64,000 nucleotides of DNA from Bacteroides sp. M10 (GTDB lineage: Bacteria > Bacteroidota > Bacteroidia > Bacteroidales > Bacteroidaceae). Shown in pieces: positions 54,566 to 63,421 of the stretch (positions are counted from its first letter, which is position 1; each line of letters begins with the position of its first letter). The notes beneath the pieces were generated by a model that saw nothing but the letters and a program-made list of their open reading frames with translations, ran no database searches and had not been told where the DNA came from. The position numbers and the translations under genes were made by a program. The DNA lies in the NCBI RefSeq assembly GCF_014334015.1, contig NZ_CP060488.1, positions 826,501 to 890,500 on the forward strand. Reading direction: 5' to 3'.

Positions 54566-57500
54566 TTAGAAAGTGAGTCGGCATCCAATCGTATAAGTAC
54601 GGGCACTAGGATAACAATACGAATCTACCCCCTGAATCATCGAGCTTCCGCCACCATTGGCATTTATATCCGGATCCCAGAAAGGGTAGCTCGTAATAGT
54701 AAACAGGTTTTGGGCACTCACATAGACACGGGCACGCTTGATGAATTTGCTACGGGCACAAGGTACATCGTAGGCCAATTCGAGGTTTTTCAGTCTGACG
54801 AAGCTGCCGTCATAAACAAACCGATCGGACATTTTATAGGAAGTCTGGTCGAGATTGGGATATTTTGCGGTAGGATTCTCGGGTGTCCAATGATTGTAGT
54901 ACACCTCGCGCAACGTATTCCCGTTATATCCATAATCATAAGCTTGTGCAGCCATACTAAGCGAATATATATCATTACCTATTGAACTCTGGAAGAAAGC
55001 GCTTAGCGTAAATCCTTTATAACTGACTGCTGTAGTTAGATTGACCAGAAAATCAGGATTAGGATCACCGATGATGGTCTTGTCTGCTGCTGTGATGGCA
55101 GGATCATCATCCATATTCTTATATACGATATGACCGTTCTCATCGTATCCATCTTCAACATATCCGTAGAAAACATACATTGGCTCACCCACACGCATCA
55201 GATTGAGCTGGTCTTTCAGAATGGTGTTATCCAATTCGCCACCGAAAATATCCTTATCTTCCGAAAGGACTAACACTTTGCTGCGATTAAGCGAGAAGTT
55301 GACACCCAAATCCCATTTCACAGCACGATCAATAATCCGCCCGTCGAGTTGCAACTCAAACCCCGAGTTACGAATGGAACCGATATTACGCAGGGCAGTG
55401 GTATATCCACTTGAACGAGGCATCTCTACATTGTTCAGCAAATCAGTCGTTTTCTTCCGATAGTAATCCGCAGTCATGCGGAGGCGATTATTAAACAGGG
55501 ACAGATCAACCCCCACATTAAACTGTGAGGTTGTTTCCCATTTCAAATCGCCGGTGTAGGTATCTGACGGGACATACGCCACTGTTGTATTCTTATCGAA
55601 TACTACATTTTCCGTCCTCAATGTGTTCTGCGTAGAATACGGTGAGATGGCAGTGCTACCGGTCACTCCGTAACTCAAACGGAACTTTAGATCCGAAAGC
55701 CACTCTACATCACGCAAAAAAGACTCTTGCGAAAGACGCCAGGCCGCTGCCGCTGAAGGGAAATATCCCCATTTATTTCCTTTACTATAACGTGAGGAAC
55801 CATCAGCACGAAGACTGGCAGTCAATAGATAGCGATCAGCATAATTATAGTTGATACGTCCCAGAAATGAGAACAAACGCCAATCTGAATAAGAAGATGT
55901 CGGCAACCCTTTAACGGTAGCTGCATCCATGTCATAGGTTTCAGTCACATCACTCAAGAAGCCTTCGGCCGTACCCGTTCCCACAGTTTTCGATGTACTC
56001 TGTTCGTAGGTAAAACCACCCATCACACTCAAATGGTGTTTTTTTAGAAAACTCTTATTATAGGTTATGATATTATTACTTGTGATACCGACTGTTTCTC
56101 CAAATGTAATAGAGGCAGCCCCTTGTGAATTAGGGTATTGTAATGACTTGTAATAATCTTTGCGGTTCTGGTTATTGTTAACGTTGGCAGATAACTGAAT
56201 TGAAAGTCCGTCTATCGGTTTTATTGTCAATGAAGCATTTGCCATAATCCGGTTGGCGTACCATTTATTATCCACTTCTTTCACATAAGCCAACGGATTT
56301 ACCGGTGCAATCGGTTGTGTCTGGAAGTCATTCCAGGTTCCATCGTCATAATGAGGTGTCGCTGTTGGCGGCAGAATCAGTGTAGAACCGATAACAGACG
56401 TTCCCCGGCTACCTCCCTGTGAATTCATCTGATTATGATTGGACCGGCTGAAAATCAAGTTGCTCGACACGGTGACATATTTTGAGATGTGATAATTCAG
56501 GCTCGAACGAATAGACATACGTTTATAGCCACTTTCCTTCACGATACCTTGCTGATCGAAATAGCTGGCGCCTAACGTTCCCTGAACCTTTTCCGTACCA
56601 CCAGAGACATTCACAGAGTGGTCGGTAACAAGTGCATTACGAAACAGTTCACGCTGCCAGTTGGTACTATGCCGGGTAGATTTAATCTCTTCATCGGTAT
56701 ATATCGTAGGCTGATTATTGATCGCTGCTTTTTCATTCAGATAGTTCATATATTCCCAAGCATCGAGCAGCTCAAGTTCTTTAGCCAGACTCTGCACACC
56801 AAAGCTGGCATTGTATTCCACGGTAATCTTCCCCTCTTTAGCTTGCTTCGTCGTAATCAGGATGACACCATTGGCACCACGCGAACCATAGATAGCAGTT
56901 GCGGAAGCATCTTTCATCACTTCAACAGATTCGATATCGGCCGTATTAATCATATTAATATCACCCGGAAATCCGTTGATAATCCAAAGCGGTTCATTGT
57001 CACCCCGAATAGAATTGGAACCACGTACCCTCACTTGTATTCCGGCTCCCGGCTGGCCATTAGTTTGCTGAATCTGTACGCCTGACACGCGTCCCTGTAA
57101 TGCTGACGCAACAGAAGTATTTGCATATTCAGTAATGATATCGCCTTTGACGGAAGCTATCGAACCGGAAAGGTCCCGTTTGCGTTGTACGCCGTAACCT
57201 ACCACTACTACTTCATCCAATGTCTCTGTATCTTCTTCAAGAACGAAATTCATTGAACGTACCCCTGCCACCACCTTTTTGCTCTGTGGGGCGTAACCTA
57301 TAAACGTCACATCAATAGTGGCACTTTCAGGTACATTCTGCAACTCAAACTTTCCGTTAAAATCGGTAACCGTACCGTTGGTAGTACCTTTTACCAGTAC
57401 GCTTGCTCCGATGACCGCTTCTCCCTGTTCATCTTTCACCACACCCGAAATCGTCCGGTTGGTCTTCGTCTGCACCTTTTGTAAAACAATCTGTTTGCCT

Positions 57501-57781
57501 ACTATTTCATACGCAATGTCACTTTTATCAAAGGCCTGTTTCAGCACATCCGAAAGATATTGAGAACCTCCTTTCAGGGAAACAATGCGTGACAGAGGGA
57601 TAGAATTATCGAACACAAAAGTATAATCTGTCTGTTTTTCAACAGCTTGTATCAGATTCTTTAAAGAAATCTGCCTGGCAGCGATATTGACTTTAGTCTC
57701 TTTCTGCGCCCATAGCGAAGGGCTGGAAAGCAGGCTGCCCAAAACAAGAATGCTACATAATATTTGTTTTAGCTTCAACAT
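54566..57781 (-). CDS. SusC-family TonB-dependent transducer with STN domain (PUL2)
   Basis: The 1071-residue protein has a signal peptide (MLKLKQILCSILVLGSLLSS), an N-terminal STN domain (about 30-102, NIAARQISLKNLIQAVEKQ), a carboxypeptidase-regulatory-like domain (about 112-190, GVVKDEQGEAVIGASVLVKG), a TonB box (VVVVGYGVQ), the plug and a barrel ending in Phe (TIGCRLTF). The STN domain marks transporters that contact an anti-sigma factor. The fecR gene directly upstream fits this, so binding of the PUL2 glycan would release an ECF sigma factor. The leader between them carries a palindrome and a 22-codon ORF. Confidence 0.97.
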   Translation of the reverse strand: MLKLKQILCSILVLGSLLSSPSLWAQKETKVNIAARQISLKNLIQAVEKQTDYTFVFDNSIPLSRIVSLKGGSQYLSDVLKQAFDKSDIAYEIVGKQIVLQKVQTKTNRTISGVVKDEQGEAVIGASVLVKGTTNGTVTDFNGKFELQNVPESATIDVTFIGYAPQSKKVVAGVRSMNFVLEEDTETLDEVVVVGYGVQRKRDLSGSIASVKGDIITEYANTSVASALQGRVSGVQIQQTNGQPGAGIQVRVRGSNSIRGDNEPLWIINGFPGDINMINTADIESVEVMKDASATAIYGSRGANGVILITTKQAKEGKITVEYNASFGVQSLAKELELLDAWEYMNYLNEKAAINNQPTIYTDEEIKSTRHSTNWQRELFRNALVTDHSVNVSGGTEKVQGTLGASYFDQQGIVKESGYKRMSIRSSLNYHISKYVTVSSNLIFSRSNHNQMNSQGGSRGTSVIGSTLILPPTATPHYDDGTWNDFQTQPIAPVNPLAYVKEVDNKWYANRIMANASLTIKPIDGLSIQLSANVNNNQNRKDYYKSLQYPNSQGAASITFGETVGITSNNIITYNKSFLKKHHLSVMGGFTYEQSTSKTVGTGTAEGFLSDVTETYDMDAATVKGLPTSSYSDWRLFSFLGRINYNYADRYLLTASLRADGSSRYSKGNKWGYFPSAAAAWRLSQESFLRDVEWLSDLKFRLSYGVTGSTAISPYSTQNTLRTENVVFDKNTTVAYVPSDTYTGDLKWETTSQFNVGVDLSLFNNRLRMTADYYRKKTTDLLNNVEMPRSSGYTTALRNIGSIRNSGFELQLDGRIIDRAVKWDLGVNFSLNRSKVLVLSEDKDIFGGELDNTILKDQLNLMRVGEPMYVFYGYVEDGYDENGHIVYKNMDDDPAITAADKTIIGDPNPDFLVNLTTAVSYKGFTLSAFFQSSIGNDIYSLSMAAQAYDYGYNGNTLREVYYNHWTPENPTAKYPNLDQTSYKMSDRFVYDGSFVRLKNLELAYDVPCARSKFIKRARVYVSAQNLFTITSYPFWDPDINANGGGSSMIQGVDSYCYPSARTYTIGCRLTF

Positions 57782-57811
57782 TGTAAACTCATTTAAGGTT
57801 AAATAAAGGAA

Positions 57812-57880
57812 TTAATTATTACCTTTGTCTGCATAAAGCAAGGCTATACCTGTGCCATCCGTCTGACGGATAGCATACAT
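57812..57880 (-). CDS. Possible 22-residue leader peptide between fecR and susC
   Basis: An ATG at 57880 opens a 22-codon frame (MYAIRQTDGTGIALLYADKG, then NN) with a TAA at 57812-57814, 30 nt before the susC ATG. The reading frame runs through a near-perfect palindrome. No ribosome-binding site is visible. It could be a translated leader or chance; nothing else in the sequence supports it. Confidence 0.3.
   Translation of the reverse strand: MYAIRQTDGTGIALLYADKGNN
57853..57875. promoter_or_regulatory. 23-bp interrupted palindrome in the fecR-susC leader
   Basis: TGCCATCCGTC (57853-57863) and GACGGATAGCA (57865-57875) are inverted with one mismatched pair around a single T. As RNA it forms a hairpin with a 5-nt loop; as DNA it could bind a dimeric protein. 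It falls inside the 22-codon ORF. Confidence 0.55.
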
Positions 57881-57898
57881 ACGCAGGTTTTGCTCTTC

Positions 57899-57934
57899 GG
57901 ACGTGGAAGATGGCACTCTTCTGCGTCCTTTTTT
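57899..57934. other. Two-step hairpin 3' of fecR
   Basis: GGACG pairs with CGTCC, and inside GAAGA pairs with TCTTC, spanning 57899-57928. On the plus strand TTTTTT follows; on the minus strand, the direction of fecR and susC, no U-tract follows, so it is not a clear terminator for fecR. Confidence 0.45.
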
Positions 57935-57943
57935 ATTCTTCGA

Positions 57944-58930
57944 TTACTTTCTCCCGGTTATGCTCACCTCCTCTCCATTAATAGTGTATGTAATCGGAGT
58001 CACCCGATTAACGATCTCAAGCATTTCTCGCAAAGATTCTGTTTTAATTGTCATCCAATAACGTTTATTTTCCGGTACATCATGCAATTGAATTTTGATG
58101 CCATACCATCGTTCCATTTTTTGAACTATTTCCTTCAGATTCTCATTTTCAATTTTCAGCTTGCCCAATCGCCATACGGATTCTACTTCAGCATCGCAAG
58201 CCGTCAATTTACACTTCTCCATTTCACGCAAAGGAATAATGGCTTTCTGATTGGGTTTCATATCTGCCAACAGCTTATCCGTTAAAGCCGAGACAACCGT
58301 CACGTGCCCTCTAAGCAGTACAACTTCCAATTCTGAATGGTCTCCATATCCATTGACATCGAATGCAGTACCATGAACCAACACTTTCACATCACCTACC
58401 GATACATCAAACTGTCTCTTACTGTCTCGCACCACATCAAAAAAAGCCTGTCCATTCAATTTTACAGAACGGCAATCTTTGGCATAATCCGTAGAATAGG
58501 TCAAAGTAGAACCGGAATTCAACCAAACTTTAGTGCCATCCGGCAAACTGACTTCTGCTTTCTGACCAACAGGAGCTGTAAATGAGACTAATCCTACTTC
58601 TTCCTCTTCCGAAACCAGCAGAGAAAGCGAGAAGCCCAACGCCAGTGCCAACATAGCAGCAATTCCCACTGTTCGATACAACAACCGCCGCGTGTACATC
58701 TTCACAGGTTTCACCAGATTCAGATTACTCATTATCTTTCCCCACACACGTTCTTTATCAGGAATTACCGGATGTATTCCCGCATGAGTTATCTGCCAGC
58801 TCTCGCACAGTTCCTGAAATTCCTGTTCATGCCCGGCATCGGCATTCCGCCATTCCATGATTTCTTTCTCCTCCTGCGGAGAAGCAGTTCCCAATAGATA
58901 TTTAGATATGATAATATAAATGTCTTCCAT
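57944..58930 (-). CDS. FecR-family anti-sigma factor
   Basis: The 328-residue protein has an N-terminal cytoplasmic sigma-binding region (about 1-85, YLLGTASPQEEKEIMEW), one membrane helix (about 88-108), the FecR domain (about 112-210, APVGQKAEVSLPDGTKVWLNSGSTLTYS, GQAFFDVVRD and VHGTAFDV), and a C-terminal DUF4974-like domain (about 250-325). It holds an ECF sigma inactive and is switched by the STN domain of SusC. Unusually no sigma gene precedes it: upstream lies a divergent HU-type gene. The only ECF sigma in the window is at 44097-44618. Confidence 0.96.
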   Translation of the reverse strand: MEDIYIIISKYLLGTASPQEEKEIMEWRNADAGHEQEFQELCESWQITHAGIHPVIPDKERVWGKIMSNLNLVKPVKMYTRRLLYRTVGIAAMLALALGFSLSLLVSEEEEVGLVSFTAPVGQKAEVSLPDGTKVWLNSGSTLTYSTDYAKDCRSVKLNGQAFFDVVRDSKRQFDVSVGDVKVLVHGTAFDVNGYGDHSELEVVLLRGHVTVVSALTDKLLADMKPNQKAIIPLREMEKCKLTACDAEVESVWRLGKLKIENENLKEIVQKMERWYGIKIQLHDVPENKRYWMTIKTESLREMLEIVNRVTPITYTINGEEVSITGRK

Positions 58931-58946
58931 ATTTAAATGTGTTTTA

Positions 58947-59011
58947 TAAGCTCTTTTATTAAATAGACCCGTAACTTTTAAATTACCCTGAAAGAGCTTA
59001 GCTTTTTTTTT
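58947..59011. other. 10-bp inverted repeat in the leader of fecR
   Basis: TAAGCTCTTT (58947-58956) pairs perfectly with AAAGAGCTTA (58991-59000) across 34 nt. On the plus strand GCTTTTTTTTT follows, giving terminator shape towards the HU gene, but no plus-strand gene precedes it. In fecR mRNA it would be a 5' leader stem. The remaining 58931-59248 intergenic DNA holds only this and the repeat array. Confidence 0.45.
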
Positions 59012-59107
59012 ATAACATGCATAAAAGAAACCTATTTTCTTGTTTAATGCACAAACTAGTACCTATACCCGAAAAAAATAATAACTTTGAGTGCACAAAT
59101 TAATTCG

Positions 59108-59191
59108 TCGGACTGTAGTCTATCTTTCATCGGACTATAGTCCAACGAAAGGAACACTATAGTTAACGTTGCGTCGGACTATAGTCCGACG
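59108..59191. repeat. Four-unit palindrome array with exact 22-bp period upstream of an HU gene
   Basis: The core ACTATAGT (ACTGTAGT in unit 1) begins at 59112, 59134, 59156 and 59178, exactly 22 bp apart. Units 1, 2 and 4 are extended to TCGGACTATAGTCC; the fourth is a perfect 20-bp palindrome (59172-59191). The array lies between a TAACTTTG box (59082-59089) and the ATG at 59249, so it is probably in the leader of the gene. Function unknown; the spacing matches the array at 4155. Confidence 0.85.
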
Positions 59192-59248
59192 AATAAAATC
59201 ATGCAATCGGAGACAATATTTACTGAATAACTAAAAACAAAATAAAAC

Positions 59249-59848
59249 ATGAGTGTTTATTATGATCTTTATGCCAGTGGCAACCCACAAAAAAAGGATG
59301 AGCAGCAGCCACTTCACGCACGAGTGATTCCATCAGGAACTCTTGATGCCAAGAAATTCATAGAGTTAGTATCTAAAAGTAATGGCTTCAGCCAAGCCAC
59401 CATTGAAGGATGCCTGCAAGCTATTACTGATGAATTACAACATTGGTTAAAACAAGGTTGGACTGTAGAAGTTGGAGAACTGGGCCATTTCTCTTTATCG
59501 CTGAAATGCAGCCGACCGGTTATGGAAAAGAAAGAAATTCGTTCTCCTTCCATCCACCTGAATAAAATAAACCTCCGTATCAACAAAAAATTCCGCGAAA
59601 GCATGGAACCGTTACAGTTGGAACGTATGGAATCTCCCTACCGTAACGATGGCAGTCCTAATGAAGACAATTGCCGTACCGTCCTTATACAACACTTGGA
59701 AGAACAAGGCTGCATCACCCGAACAGATTTTATGAGACTGGCTGGAATAAACCGGGACAAGGCAATTGGATTATTGAATAAATATATAGAAGAGGGAATA
59801 ATACGAAAATATGGAGGAGGCAAGACAGTAGTATATTTAAAAAGGTAA
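59249..59848 (+). CDS. HU-related DNA-binding protein with C-terminal winged helix
   Basis: The 199-residue protein has an HU/IHF-like fold in the middle (about 30-120, TLDAKKFIELVSKSNGFS, EVGELGHFSLSLKCS) and a C-terminal helix-turn-helix-like section (about 140-199, CRTVLIQHLEEQGCITRTDFMRLAGINRDKAIGLL). Such extended HU-like proteins are widespread in Bacteroides. It probably bends or coats DNA and may act on specific sites through its C-terminal domain. The array in its own leader is an obvious candidate target. RBS is not evident, as usual in this genus. Confidence 0.85.
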   Translation: MSVYYDLYASGNPQKKDEQQPLHARVIPSGTLDAKKFIELVSKSNGFSQATIEGCLQAITDELQHWLKQGWTVEVGELGHFSLSLKCSRPVMEKKEIRSPSIHLNKINLRINKKFRESMEPLQLERMESPYRNDGSPNEDNCRTVLIQHLEEQGCITRTDFMRLAGINRDKAIGLLNKYIEEGIIRKYGGGKTVVYLKR

Positions 59849-59977
59849 AACATACAGTTTACGCTCTACATTTCGGACAACATCAATAAACGTAAAGAAT
59901 ATAAAACATACAAACAGTTATACCACAAGGAATTATCTCAATATTAATTATTTTGTGAACGCACTTCTTCAAAATCG

Positions 59978-60009
59978 CTTGCCCAGCAATTTGAGACACC
60001 ATATCTTTG
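59978..60009 (+). promoter_or_regulatory. Promoter of the second HU-type gene
   Basis: CTTG (59978-59981) and TATCTTTG (60002-60009) are 20 bp apart. A 10-bp palindrome TGTGATCACA (60013-60022) sits at the predicted start of transcription. The rest of 59849-60065 shows no gene. Confidence 0.55.
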
Positions 60010-60065
60010 CAATGTGATCACAAAATAATAACTAGATTTACTAACGATTAAAACTATTAAGAATT

Positions 60066-60548
60066 ATGGCACTGAAATATGTAGTCAAGAAAACGACCTT
60101 TGGCTTTGATAAGGAAAAAGCCGAAAAGTATGTAGCTAAACCATTCAACGTGGTTACTGTTGATTTTAAAATGCTATGCGATCAAGTAACAAAAGTAGGA
60201 TTCGTTCCACGCGGTACTGTAAAATCCGTCCTCGACGGATTGATTGATTCACTGATAACATATATGGAAATCGGGGCATCAGTCAGCCTTGGAGAATTCG
60301 GAACTTTCCGCCCTTCTTTCGGGTGTAAAAGTCAGGATGATGAAAAAGAGGTAACCGCGGAAACCTTAAAGAACCGTAAAATTATTTTCACTCCCGGAAG
60401 TATGTTTAAAGGTATGATAAAATCGATAAGTATCCAAAAGTTGGATAGTTCTAAAGCCAATAGTTCCAGCACGCCTGACAAGGGAAATGGAGGCAGTGGA
60501 GAAGGTGGAAACGAAGGCGGTGGTGAAGCACCGGATCCGGCAGCATAA
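60066..60548 (+). CDS. HU-family DNA-binding protein with Gly-rich tail
   Basis: The 160-residue protein is HU-like over about 5-120 (PFNVVTVDFKMLCDQVTKVGFVPRGTVKSVL, SVSLGEFGTFRPSFGCKSQD) and ends in a low-complexity Gly/Ser/Glu/Pro-rich tail of 30 residues. The compact form without extra domains is common in Bacteroides. It is transcribed in the same direction as the larger HU gene 217 bp upstream, but from its own promoter, and ends at a strong terminator. Nucleoid function is inferred from the fold. Confidence 0.9.
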   Translation: MALKYVVKKTTFGFDKEKAEKYVAKPFNVVTVDFKMLCDQVTKVGFVPRGTVKSVLDGLIDSLITYMEIGASVSLGEFGTFRPSFGCKSQDDEKEVTAETLKNRKIIFTPGSMFKGMIKSISIQKLDSSKANSSSTPDKGNGGSGEGGNEGGGEAPDPAA

Positions 60549-60575
60549 GAAATCGTATGAATGATTAATATTTAA

Positions 60576-60620
60576 AGACAAATCCGGCTTAAGCTCATTT
60601 AAGCCGGATTTGTTAATTTC
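60576..60620 (+). terminator. Terminator of the second HU-type gene
   Basis: ACAAATCCGGCTTAA (60576-60590) pairs perfectly with TTAAGCCGGATTTGT (60597-60611) around a 6-nt loop, followed by TAATTTCTC. Confidence 0.85.
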
Positions 60621-60687
60621 TCAAATAACTTGTTTTTCTCACAGAAATTCCCGATTATTGCAACCTAATACTAATCGAAAGGGCTTC

Positions 60688-62229
60688 ATGAAAAGAGTCG
60701 ATTCCGTTATTTCCTTAATATATTCACTATCGAAATCTGAAAAGAAACACTTCTCTTTGCAAGTCGTCAAAGATAAGGAGGAGAAAGACTATCTGGTTAT
60801 TTATGATATTATCACAAAGAGCAAACAGCCCAATGGAAATGCAGTGAAAGAAGAATTTTATAAGCGCAGACCTAAAGGTTCTTTCGAAGTATCCATTCAA
60901 TATTTATATGAGAAACTGGTAGATACGCTACTCACATTAAGAAAGAAGAAAGACATCTACTATGATTTGCTAAACGATCTATGCAAAGCCCGTATGCTTT
61001 ATGAACGTTCTCTGTTCGAAGAGTGTTTCGAGATTTTATCCAATACAATAGAGCAAGCACAATTTTATGAGAATAACGAAATTCTGACGATTGCCCTGAA
61101 ACAGGAACTGGAATATCTGCTACGGCTGAATTTCCCTAACATGACAGAACAGGAACTTTTTCACAAGCATTTTATTCAGAATGAATCTTTAAAGAAAATC
61201 CGAAAGATAACGGAGCAATCCTCACTACATAATTTACTGAAATATCGTCTCTCTCATATCGGGGCGATACGAACTTCAAAACAGAAACAGGATATGAATG
61301 ACCTCATGGTCAACGAACTTTATATAGCCGCTTCTTCAGATGCAGAGGGGAATTTTGAATTGACACGAAACCATAAACTTTTTCAAGCAAACTATTTAAT
61401 GGGAGCGGGAGATTACAGAGCCGCCCTAAACTCATACAAGGAACTGAATTCTTTGTTTGAACAGAACCAACAGTTTTGGTCGAATCCACCCATTTATTAT
61501 TTGTCAGTGCTCGAAGGAGTGCTCGGAAGTTTACGTTCAGTAGGCAACTACAACGAAATGCCGTACTTTCTGGAAAAATTAAAAAGACTGATAGCTGAAG
61601 ATTCTTCTCTTGAATTTAAAGTAAATGCCACCTGCCTGCTCTTTCAGTACGAACTGTTCCCTTATTTGGACAAAGGAGATTTCTTAAACTGTACAGAGGT
61701 CATGAATCGTTATCAGGAGACGCTCTACGACAAAGAAGCCTGGCTAAGTCCTATACGCAAAAGTGAACTATTGCTTTATACAACGATTGTACATATTGGT
61801 AATCAGAACTATAAAGCAGCCAAAAAATATATAAGTAACGCTATTGTCGACCATAATATTAAATACCTCCCATTGATGAGAACCATTCGTCTGGTTCGCC
61901 TCATCGCTTATTACGAAACACAAGAATACGAACTGATCCGGCACGAATCACGTTCCATTACCCGAAGTCTTTCTTCACCGAAAGAACAGACATTTAAGAC
62001 TGAACGAATTATTCTATGGTTCCTGAATAAAAGGAACCTCCCTATCCTGCGCAAAGATCGGGAAGCCTTTTGGGAAAAGCTGTCTCCGGAAATCCAGGAG
62101 CTATATAATGATAAATACGAGAACCAGCTTTTACGCATCTTTGATTTCACAGCATGGATGGAATCGAAAATCCGGAAAGAAAAGCTTTCCGAGGTCCTCG
62201 GATGGCGCACAAATGCTAAAGAATTTTAA
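60688..62229 (+). CDS. Hypothetical helical (TPR-like) protein
   Basis: I start at ATG 60688 (513 residues, MKRVDSVISLIYSL), since the longer frame from 60610 overlaps the terminator of the previous gene. The protein is made of helical pairs rich in Leu, Tyr and charged residues (AALNSYKELNSLFEQ, AKKYISNAIVDHNIKYLP) without a signal peptide or membrane segment, so it looks like a cytosolic TPR-type scaffold. I do not recognise a family or catalytic motif. It is encoded after the HU genes and before the ribokinase pair, with spacers of about 140 and 227 bp, and appears monocistronic. Confidence 0.75.
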   Translation: MKRVDSVISLIYSLSKSEKKHFSLQVVKDKEEKDYLVIYDIITKSKQPNGNAVKEEFYKRRPKGSFEVSIQYLYEKLVDTLLTLRKKKDIYYDLLNDLCKARMLYERSLFEECFEILSNTIEQAQFYENNEILTIALKQELEYLLRLNFPNMTEQELFHKHFIQNESLKKIRKITEQSSLHNLLKYRLSHIGAIRTSKQKQDMNDLMVNELYIAASSDAEGNFELTRNHKLFQANYLMGAGDYRAALNSYKELNSLFEQNQQFWSNPPIYYLSVLEGVLGSLRSVGNYNEMPYFLEKLKRLIAEDSSLEFKVNATCLLFQYELFPYLDKGDFLNCTEVMNRYQETLYDKEAWLSPIRKSELLLYTTIVHIGNQNYKAAKKYISNAIVDHNIKYLPLMRTIRLVRLIAYYETQEYELIRHESRSITRSLSSPKEQTFKTERIILWFLNKRNLPILRKDREAFWEKLSPEIQELYNDKYENQLLRIFDFTAWMESKIRKEKLSEVLGWRTNAKEF

Positions 62230-62456
62230 AATCAAAGATTCTAAAGGCATTTCCCCAGCATAAAAAAGCACTTTTCAAATCTCCTTTTTCTCTTTGTTAT
62301 TATATAAAATGTTCTCATATCACTATTCTATATCTTCTTGTTATTAAAGACAATCTATCACATTATATCCTCTTTGAAATTATATAAATCAATTATTAAT
62401 GTAGAAAATGATGCATCTTTATTTCTTTCATTTGCATTGTTTTAATTCTTAATACC

Positions 62457-63380
62457 ATGGAAACTATATCTATTCACAAACCTAAGGTAGTAGTAATTGG
62501 AAGTTGCAACACAGACATGGTTGTGAAAGCCAACCGACTGCCTGTACCAGGTGAAACCATATTAGGAGGCACTTTTTATATGAATCCCGGAGGTAAAGGT
62601 GCCAACCAAGCTATTGCAGCATCCCGCTTGGGAGCCGAAGTAACTTTCATCTCCAAAATCGGATATGATTTATTCGGATTACAAGCATTAGAGATATATA
62701 AATCGGAAAAGATTAACACCGATTTTATCTTCACCGACCAAAAAAGTCCGTCAGGCGTAGCACTCATCTCTGTTGACTCTTTCGGAGAGAACAGTATTAT
62801 CGTTGCGCCAGGTGCAAGCCGTTCCCTCTCTATTGAAGATATCAATAAAGCTGAAGAAAAAATCAAGGAAGCTGATATTATCTTAATGCAACTCGAAATA
62901 CCTATAGAAACGGTGGAATATGCAGCCACTATTGCAAAGAAATATAACAAGAAAGTAATACTCAACCCGGCACCGGCCTCTACATTGAGTAATTCTTTCC
63001 TCAACAATGTACATACCATACTCCCTAATCGTATTGAAGCAGAAATGCTGTCGGGTATTAAGGTGATGGATATTGACAGTGCCCACCGAGCAGCTGAAGC
63101 TATCGGAGAAAAAGGTATAGAAAATGTTGTCATCACTTTAGGAAAAGATGGAGCATACGTGAAAGAAAAAGACCAATATGCCATGATTCCTGCCAAAGAA
63201 GTAGAGACAATAGACACAACTGGTGCCGGAGATGTATTTTGTGGAGCATTCAGTGTCTATCTGTCCGAAGGACATTCACTGGCGAAATCTGTCACATTCG
63301 CCAATGCAGCAGCTGCTCTTGCCGTGACACGCATCGGTGCACAAAGCGCTATTCCATACAAGAGAGAAATAGTTCTATAA
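62457..63380 (+). CDS. Ribokinase-family sugar kinase
   Basis: The 307-residue PfkB-family enzyme has the ribokinase N-terminal NPGGKGANQA (residues 43-52) and the C-terminal DTTGAGDVFCGAF with the catalytic Asp259 in GAGD. VVVIGSCNTDMVV at the start is typical of ribokinases. It phosphorylates ribose or another pentose at O5 with ATP. The upstream 227 bp have no clear promoter. A second ribokinase-like gene follows 41 bp later, probably in one operon with it. Confidence 0.92.
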   Translation: METISIHKPKVVVIGSCNTDMVVKANRLPVPGETILGGTFYMNPGGKGANQAIAASRLGAEVTFISKIGYDLFGLQALEIYKSEKINTDFIFTDQKSPSGVALISVDSFGENSIIVAPGASRSLSIEDINKAEEKIKEADIILMQLEIPIETVEYAATIAKKYNKKVILNPAPASTLSNSFLNNVHTILPNRIEAEMLSGIKVMDIDSAHRAAEAIGEKGIENVVITLGKDGAYVKEKDQYAMIPAKEVETIDTTGAGDVFCGAFSVYLSEGHSLAKSVTFANAAAALAVTRIGAQSAIPYKREIVL

Positions 63381-63421
63381 AACAAAGAGAAACCTAGGTT
63401 AATCACATAAATCTGATTCAA

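Noticed and set aside
57899..57934. Terminator of fecR
   Set aside because: The U-tract is on the plus strand side; in the direction of fecR there is none, and susC expression may continue from fecR.
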